64,000 nt of DNA from Dromiciops gliroides (Eukaryota > Chordata > Mammalia > Microbiotheria > Microbiotheriidae), in NCBI RefSeq assembly GCF_019393635.1, contig NC_057866.1, positions 123,379,897 through 123,443,896 on the forward strand, written 5' to 3'. Under the pieces are notes generated by a model that was not told where the DNA came from, ran no database searches, and saw only the letters and a list, made by a program, of their open reading frames with translations. Position 1 is the stretch's first letter. Each line of letters begins with the position of its first letter. A program made the translations under genes and the position numbers. Below, one piece after another: positions 57,607-64,000 of this stretch.

Positions 57607-57825
57607 CTAGTAAGAAAAAGAGAATTTTGAACCTTGTTCTTAAATTCCACTTTAGTGAGTGGGATTTAATTGCTCCTCAGTTGGGCAGAAAATTATTCTG
57701 TTTAACTTGGGAAATAAAAAGGGAAAGAATAGGAAAGGGACAGAAGGAAAGAGTAGGAAAGAGACAGAAGGACAAATGGGAACAGAGGAGAAAAGGGAGA
57801 AGGATGAGGGAGAGGGGACAAATGA
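57607..57825. other. Purine-rich unassigned sequence
   Basis: Gradually becomes purine-rich ahead of the GGAA tract; (ggaaagag)-like irregular repeats from 57718. Confidence 0.4.
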
Positions 57826-57960
57826 GAGAAAGGAAGGAAGGAAGGAAGGAAGGAAGGAAGGAAGGAAGGAAGGAAGGAAGGAAGGAAGGAAGGAAGGAAG
57901 GAAGGAAGGAAGGAAGGAAGGAAGGAAGGAAGGAAGGAAGGAAGGAAGGAAGGAAGAGAA
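57826..57960 (+). repeat. (GGAA)n microsatellite
   Basis: About 30 uninterrupted GGAA/GAAG units. The long open frames over it on both strands are artefacts. Unlike 31266-31441, it is about 230 bp from the nearest SINE. Confidence 0.95.
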
Positions 57961-58698
57961 AGAGACTGAGACAGAGAGAGACAATGGCAGAAGTTGAGTG
58001 AACACTCAATAGAGCAAAGCAAGAGTGTAGGTGGCCTGGTGTAAATGGGTTGTGAGTGTCTCTGAAGAAATTTTTGTGCTGGGATATATTGTGAGCTACC
58101 CAACATCCACAGGAAACACTAAAGAATTTTGTTTTGTAAATATAATGGCTATTGTTCTCAATAACACCTCTTGTCTATGGCATGTCAGCACCAGAGGTCA
58201 CAGGATCTTTACACTCTAAGACTACCTGGTGCCATGGATGCTTGGGAGGTCAGCCCCAGCTAAAGCTCCTCAACCCTAAATAGGCGGGATAGGTTCCAAG
58301 AAGTCCCTGAGCGAGCCAAGTGGCACTCTGCTCCTTGCATGTTCTGCAGATCCTCTCTTGGTCTCCCTGTATTTCCCAAGCTTCTTGGAACTCAGTCGGG
58401 TAGCTGGGAACATGTCAGGCTTGACCCTTTTTTGCGCACTTCCTGCCGTTACCCTCTAGTATCTCATTTGATGTGACCTGCCAATCTAATCATTCCTCAA
58501 AGCATCAGAAACAGTTTCTCCCAGCCAAGAGAGAGCTCCCTTCACACGGAGAGTCTCATGCTCTCTTATAACTCCAAATGTTCAGCAGTCCTTCTTCTTG
58601 ACCTCCTCTGAGTAACATTCTTCTACCCTCTAACTAACTTCCTAATCAGCTGTGAACTTCCTTCTGCTTTTTTTCTTGTATTCTTCTGACTTCAAGCA
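57961..58698. other. Unassigned sequence
   Basis: 58160-58640 is more GC-balanced than its surroundings but shows no motif, transposon or exon I recognise. Confidence 0.3.
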
Positions 58699-58712
58699 CT
58701 ATTTCCATTCTT

Positions 58713-58857
58713 TTTTTGGGGGGGGGGGGCAATTGGGGTTAAGTGACTTGCTCAGGGTCACGCGGCTAGTAAGTGTTAAGTGTTTGAGTCCGGATTTGAA
58801 CTCAGGTCCTCCGGACTCCAGGGCTGGTGCTCTATCCACTGCACCATCTACCTGCCC
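58713..58857 (-). mobile_element. Mar1/WSINE1 CORE-SINE
   Basis: G12 run where the tail joins, 'gggcaattggggttaag' type. Perfect 14-bp TSD ctatttccattctt at 58699-58712 and 58858-58871. Confidence 0.92.
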
Positions 58858-58966
58858 CTATTTCCATTCTTAAAAGGAACACTTCATTCTCTCTGATAAC
58901 TGGACAGTAAATATGTGTTCTTCCAGCCATCTCACTTTCTTCAAATGGATAAAGATGAGCCCGCAC

Positions 58967-58967
<1 letters not shown>

Positions 58968-59015
<48 letters not shown>

Positions 59016-59072
59016 ATATGTATATCTACAGATAGATAATAGATAGATAGATAGATTAGATAGATAGATGGT
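58968..59072 (+). repeat. (GT)n and (GATA)n microsatellites
   Basis: GT run 58968-59012, TATG spacer, then GATA units 59030-59070. Confidence 0.95.
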
Positions 59073-59648
59073 TCATTATATTGGCATAAATACAAATATA
59101 GCGCAATATCTTCTGGATACTTCAGTATTCCACTTGCCCTCTCTATTTATTTGAAGCAATATAAAAACCATTTGTCTTCTGGCTGGCAGCTTTCTTGGCT
59201 ATCCTTTGTGGCTAACTACTGTGGAAAGCTGTCTACTTGTGAGACATAAATCTAATGAAATCCAACCAATTCATTTCACTTTGCCAATCATCTCCAGACA
59301 CTTTCCTGTGCTTCCCTGGACACTAGACTCTCTGTCTTCACTTGGGGAGATAGTGAAGTTTATTTCATTTGGCATACAGAAGCAAACAAAATACAAACTC
59401 ATGAGTGATAAGAATACTAGAGACAAAGATACACACACACATACACACACACATACACACACTCACCCAGATATATACACACAGTTCTGTTATTTAATGT
59501 GATCTGCCTCCCTTGTTTTCCTTTGCTGCTACTTTCCAGATTCTTTCTTTTACCTTCATAGATATTAGCCTCTCTCACTAGAATTTTTGACCTGGGCCAG
59601 AAGACAGTAGAAAATATGTTGTTGTTTTTGTTGTTATCGTTGTTTAGA
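59073..59648. other. Unassigned sequence with (CA)n
   Basis: A (CA)n/(CATA) run lies at about 59430-59462. No gene or transposon otherwise. Confidence 0.4.
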
Positions 59649-59659
59649 AAGATTAGCCT

Positions 59660-59961
59660 ATTCTCAGCAAAACAATGATCCAAGACAATCCCAAAGAACT
59701 ACTACCAAGCATACTTTCTGCCTCCAGAGAAAGAACTGATATAGCGTACTAAAACATGCTATTTTTCACTTTCAGCTTTTTTTTCTTTTATTCAGGCCTT
59801 CTTGTACAAAATGACTAATATGGAAATGTTTTACATAGTTACACATGTATAACATATATCTAATTGCTTACTGTCTCAGGGAGAGAGGAGGGAAGGGAGG
59901 AAGTGATAGAATTTAGAACTGAAAACATTAAATAAAAATGTTTAAAAAGAAAAAAAAAAGC
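59660..59961 (+). mobile_element. LINE-1 3' UTR insertion with TSD
   Basis: 'ctcagcaaaacaatgatcca', 'ctgcctccagagaaagaact', 'aaaatgactaatatggaaat', then a polypurine tract and A-tail. TSD aagattagcct at 59649-59659 and 59962-59972. Only 302 bp of the L1 was integrated. Confidence 0.88.
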
Positions 59962-60033
59962 AAGATTAGCCTGAGTGTATCATTCAGAATGGACTGGAGC
60001 AAAGAGAAAAAGAAGATAAAGAGACCAGTGAGG

Positions 60034-60203
60034 GGGGCAGCTAGGTGGCACAGTAGATAAAGCACTGACCCTGGATTCAAGAGTACCTGAGTTCAAATCC
60101 GACCTCAGACACTTGACACTTACTAGCTGTGTGACCCTGGGCAAGTCACTTAACCCCCATTGCCCCGAAAAAACAAAAACAAAACAAAACAAAACAAAAA
60201 AAG
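60034..60203 (+). mobile_element. Mar1/WSINE1 CORE-SINE
   Basis: 'cattgccccg' ending, (CAAAA)n tail. Perfect 14-bp TSD agagaccagtgagg at 60020-60033 and 60204-60217. Confidence 0.93.
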
Positions 60204-60344
60204 AGAGACCAGTGAGGAAACCACTCCGATATATAGTCATGAATTATAGGGTCTTGACCTTGAGACACTGTTTAGGAACACTTGGTGGCTAATAAGATAT
60301 GAGACATAAACAAAATTGAGAGTATAAACTAATTTTAAGGTTGT

Positions 60345-60540
60345 GCTTCATGTGGTATCTTAGAAAGGGTATGAGATTTGGAGTCAGATGGGTTAGTTTC
60401 AAGTCTTGGTACTTTAACTTCTCACTTTTATAACCTTGGACGAATCACTTCTCCTTTAGAGACACAGTCTCTTTATAAAATGAGACAATTGAACTAGCTG
60501 ATTTCCGAATATCCTTTCAGATGATGTTTGATGATTCTGT
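60345..60540 (+). mobile_element. MIR SINE
   Basis: 'gagatttggagtcagatggg', 'ataaccttggacgaatcact', 'gatgatgtttgatgattctg'. Confidence 0.65.
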
Positions 60541-61284
60541 GATTTTGAGGACCACAGCCACCATCCTGAACCCACAGCTCCTTTCCCCAGAGAGAATCAG
60601 GTTAATTAAACCTTTCCAATAGCCAGATGTCATGTACTACAGTGGAAACACCAAGTTTCCCTGCGTGGTCCTTCTGGGCCATGACAAGCCTGGAACTAAT
60701 ATCCTAACTGCCATATTACAGGTCAGGGCACAAGGGACACTGGCAAAAACTCATGGGAATGGCTGGATGGTGCCATCCCTCCCAATGTCTGGCTCTAGAC
60801 ATTGCTATTGGTCTGTTAGTTTCATTAGCACTTTAGAGAGATTATTTCTAAGTATTTATAAATCTTCACTGGATATTTCCAAGGGAGAGACATTAGACTT
60901 CTGACTTGGAAATAAATCTGCCTCAAGTGTTTTGTTTATGAGGTTTGTCCTTAATGATCCTAGTAACTTTAGAATTTATTATTGATAGACAGAAGTTTAC
61001 ATTTGGTTATGAGCACAAATGAAAAACAAATAATAAGCCATCTCTATGAAAGGCTCTATTTTTGTCCAGCAAAAACTAAATACTGCGAATGGCAGCTTGG
61101 AAAGAATGGCTGTTGACCCAAGGTTCCCTAGAGCCTAGTGCTTATTACAGTAAAGGATTCTCAATCCATTACTCAGTCTATGCACCTCTGAATGCCCAAA
61201 GGTTTTTATCTCAAATATGAAAAATGAGATCTGCTCACGCTTTATCTCAGATATTATTCTAAACATTTTTTACCTCTTTTCAGG
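60541..61284. other. Repeat-poor unassigned sequence
   Basis: No repeat recognised. The 90-codon frame at 60632-60904 has no domain. Confidence 0.3.
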
Positions 61285-61545
61285 ATTGTTCTGTATAAGA
61301 GGGATTAGACTCCTCCTTATCCCAGAGGTCAGAACTGGAAGCACTGCACAGAATTTGCAGAGAAAACTATCAGCTATGAGTTAACAATTGGAGGCACCCA
61401 GAAGTAGAACAGGATGCCTCAGAAGATAATGAGAACCTCATCAGAGGCTGTCAAGCATAGACTGAATGATCCCTTGTATGGTGATTCCCAGTCAGATACA
61501 GGTTGAACTCGATGACCCTCCCACTCTGACATTCTCTGAATGCCT
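61285..61545 (+). mobile_element. CR1/L3 LINE 3' end
   Basis: 'gaggtcagaactggaagcac', 'agaacaggatgcctcagaag', 'gcatagactgaatgatccct', 'caggttgaactcgatgaccc'. It is the plus-strand counterpart of the element at 20-305. Confidence 0.68.
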
Positions 61546-61599
61546 CTAGAGGGCTCACTTGGAAACACAATTTTGTACTTTTTCAAGTCTAAAAATGTT

Positions 61600-61664
61600 T
61601 TCTCCTTACAAGTCTCTAGTCTTTTGAGGCAGAGGTCATTTCCGATACCTCTTTGTACCTAGCA
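61600..61664 (+). mobile_element. L2 LINE 3' fragment
   Basis: 'cttttgaggcagaggtcatt' and 'tctttgtacctagcacctag'. Confidence 0.55.
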
Positions 61665-61845
61665 CCTAGCTATGTGACCTTGTGGAAGTCACAATTAACC
61701 TCCACCTGCCTCAGTTTTCTCATCTGTAAAATGAGAATAACATAGCACCACCTACCTCCCAGGGTTGGAAATTATGAGATATTTGTGAAGATCTTTGCAA
61801 ACTTTAAAGCATCATATAAATGCCACATAATAATTAGTATTATAG
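61665..61845 (+). mobile_element. MIR/THER1 SINE
   Basis: 'gcctcagttttctcatctgt', 'cacctacctcccagggttgg', 'aaagcatcatataaatgcca'. Confidence 0.72.
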
Positions 61846-62558
61846 TTCAAAATTGTTGGCTGGGAATTTTGCACAAGAATGGAATAGGTAGGTATTCCCC
61901 TTGCTAACTCTGTAGGAAATCAGGTAGACTAACATCACTGATAGAAAGCACTTATCTTTTTCTCTTTCCTATACAAATATGAAAAGCTCTGAACTCATGA
62001 TAATTCACTTGTGGTCAGGGACTCTTCTTACTGTACATATACCTGCTCTGACTATTAAGCGAGTATTAAAATTATTGAGTGTTAAAAAAACCACACTAAA
62101 ATTGTGCATGCAATATGTTGTTGGTAACTTTCAGGGAGACCAGAAGGGTGGTTTTCTCCAACTATCTGAACATAAGCTGTTACTGTGAAAAGGAAAATGT
62201 ATTCTTCATTTCTAGTCAATCTCTTGGTATGGTTTCTTAGTCTCTGCCCTGGTGATGAATTTAAGTAATTGGTGGGGCCCCTTGAAATGGTAAAGCATCA
62301 TGATGAGAAAGTGTCAATCACCCACATTCGTTAATTATAATCATCCTAACAAAACAGACAACAAATCCAGTCTTAAGACAGCAGACTTAACTATGATATT
62401 TCCTATTTTCATTTCCTGCTCTCACTGGCACAATCTTCAAACACCACTTTGATTAGTGGGTTGCCTCCACTTGGAGATTGCCTCAGAGAAAGTTAAAATA
62501 GTATGAAATCATTTATTCCCAAAAGTTACCCTCTGTTTTTATGAAGGCATAAGCCTAT
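61846..62558. other. Unassigned sequence
   Basis: No repeat recognised. Frame 61979-62188 has no motif. Confidence 0.3.
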
Positions 62559-62559
62559 C

Positions 62560-63625
62560 ATTAGGCAAGATAATGTCATCCTTTCAGAACTGTATGAACC
62601 TTCTCCCTTGTCCTCCCAGCTCACAGGTCCCAAAGGGAGAGTCCAATTACTTCCTGCTCTTTACTCCTCTTGGTCATTTCCATACTCTCTCTGTGCTATC
62701 ATTCAGCAGTCCCTCTTCCTTTGAGATTCATTCTATCCAAAATTTTCACTCAATTGAGATCCTGTTCACTATTATCACCTAGTGCTCAAAATATTTTCTC
62801 TGCCTTCTCAACGAATTGAGTGCCTCTCTTTCCACCCCAACTCTTGTCCTTATGCTAAAGTTCCTCAGTAAATATGTTGATGTTCCCTCCAATGCTCTAC
62901 CTCCTAGTTCTCCAAATGATTCAACTCCCATGCCTTATTTCTCTTTTCCACCTCATCTACACATAGGGATGGATGGTCATCCACTCAATCTTCCCATCTC
63001 ACAAGTATTCCACTTCCTTGGTCAAGAACTCCAAAATCCCTTTATCCAATCAAAACCTCTGATATTTCAATCTCTCCTGACACCTTACTACTGTTAAACC
63101 TATTCTTGATCTTCACTGTAACCTCCAATCCTTTCATGCCTTGGTAATTTCCCAAGCCATCACTCCTGTTCTGATTACACTGTTTTCCTTCTCCATTTTT
63201 GACCCCTTAATTTACCAGATCATTTGTCCTATTGCCATTCACGCCTTGCCAAACTTCAATCCTGAATTATAACCATTCTCTCTGAGGTCCCCCTTTCCCC
63301 CTCTCCTCATCTCACAACACTTGACATCATCTCTTACCATCTTCCCCTTTACTCCAGTTTTTGGAATATGATTAGGTCGTGCTTCTGTCCAGGGCTGATC
63401 TCTAAATACTAAATGGCCAGGGAAGAGAACAAGTTACAAGGATGGTAAGGGAATCTTCTAACTGGTTGTTCCCCCATTCCTGGGATCTTCTTCTACCTCC
63501 TCTCTGCTTTTGGCTTCCTAACTTTCTTCCGGACTCGGCTCAAATCTCACTTTCTGACAAAAGCTTCTCCTAGTTCCTTCACCTCTGAGATTACCTTCCA
63601 TCAACTCTATATCTAGCTTTTTAAT
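62560..63625 (+). mobile_element. L2-type LINE remnant, coding region to 3' tail
   Basis: Pyrimidine-rich sense strand as in L2 ORFs. The 93-codon frame at 62816-63097 is a probable ORF remnant. A recognisable tail lies at about 63510-63620 ('tcaaatctcactttctgaca', 'caactctatatctagctttt'). About 63370-63470 does not fit L2 and may be a separate insertion. Confidence 0.45.
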
Positions 63626-63783
63626 TTGTCCAATAAAAATGTGATCAAGGGAAGATTTCTCAGGCCTGACTGTTTATTTGAAGTGGTACAAATATACCAG
63701 AGATTTTCTTTTTAGTGCTCGACAATGAAATACTCACTTCCCACCTCATTTACTTCTTCACTTTGTGCCACAGTTTAATGAAT
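63626..63783. other. Unassigned sequence
   Basis: No feature recognised. Confidence 0.3.
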
Positions 63784-64000
63784 GGGAGGCAGCTAGGTAG
63801 TTCAGTGGATAGTGTCAGGCCTGAAGTCAGGAAGATTCATCTTCATGAGTTCAAATCTAGCCTTAGACACTAGCTCTGTGACACTGGGTAAGTCACTTGA
63901 TCCTGTTTGCCTCAGTTTCCTCATATGTCAAATGAGCTGGAGGAGGAAATGGCAAACCATTCCAGTGTCTTTGCCAAGAAAACCCCAAATGGGGTCACAA
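63784..64000 (+). mobile_element. Long CORE-SINE with RTE-like tail, cut by window end
   Basis: 'gaggcagctaggtagttcag' to 'gaaaaccccaaatggggtca'. The last tail bases lie outside the window. Confidence 0.85.

Noticed and set aside
57558-58106. Four long open frames on both strands
   Set aside because: They exist because (GGAA)n has no stop in any frame; flanks carry no domain.

Overview
This is a repeat-rich stretch of a marsupial (metatherian) nuclear genome. The evidence is dozens of copies of a CORE-SINE of the Mar1/WSINE1 kind (5' end ggggcagctaggtggc, inner core tagctgtgtgaccctgggca), a longer relative with a BovB/RTE-like tail, marsupial-type LINE-1 3' ends, and old MIR/THER1, L2 and CR1/L3 copies. 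I cannot tell the species. There is no intact protein gene, no exon I can defend, and no tRNA, rRNA or other RNA gene. The window is most likely intergenic or a large intron.

The only gene-derived sequence is an NDUFAB1 (mitochondrial acyl carrier protein, complex I subunit) processed retrocopy on the minus strand at 36517-37390. It has a 5' leader, a full-length but disabled reading frame, a 3' UTR, a poly(A) tail and perfect 11-bp target-site duplications (TSDs), and it sits inside an older L2 fragment. Inside its coding part a 22-26 bp segment (36961-36986) is inverted: the plus strand there reads the DAEKLM codons that the minus strand should carry. This is the most unusual observation in the window.

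Layout: 0-9 kb holds CR1/L3, MIR, two L1 3' ends in opposite orientation and several SINEs. 9-14 kb is repeat-poor, with a 295-bp GA tract and candidate conserved non-coding DNA. 14-18 kb is an old minus-strand CR1/L3 broken up by younger insertions, plus two copies of an unassigned repeat. 18-29 kb is dense with SINEs. 29-34 kb carries two long L2 remnants and a SINE pair separated by a long GGAA/GAAA tract. 35-36 kb is repeat-poor, followed by the retrocopy. 38-43 kb is SINE-dense. 44-48 kb and 50.7-51.8 kb are repeat-poor. 52-64 kb mixes CR1/L3, L2, nested SINEs, an L1 3' end and microsatellites.

Many insertions have clear TSDs, so their order can be read: CR1/L3, L2 and MIR first, then L1 and RTE-tailed SINEs, then short Mar1/WSINE1 copies, with tail-derived microsatellites growing last. 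Family names rest on recalled consensus sequences, not on a database search. Boundaries without a TSD are approximate to about 10-20 bp.
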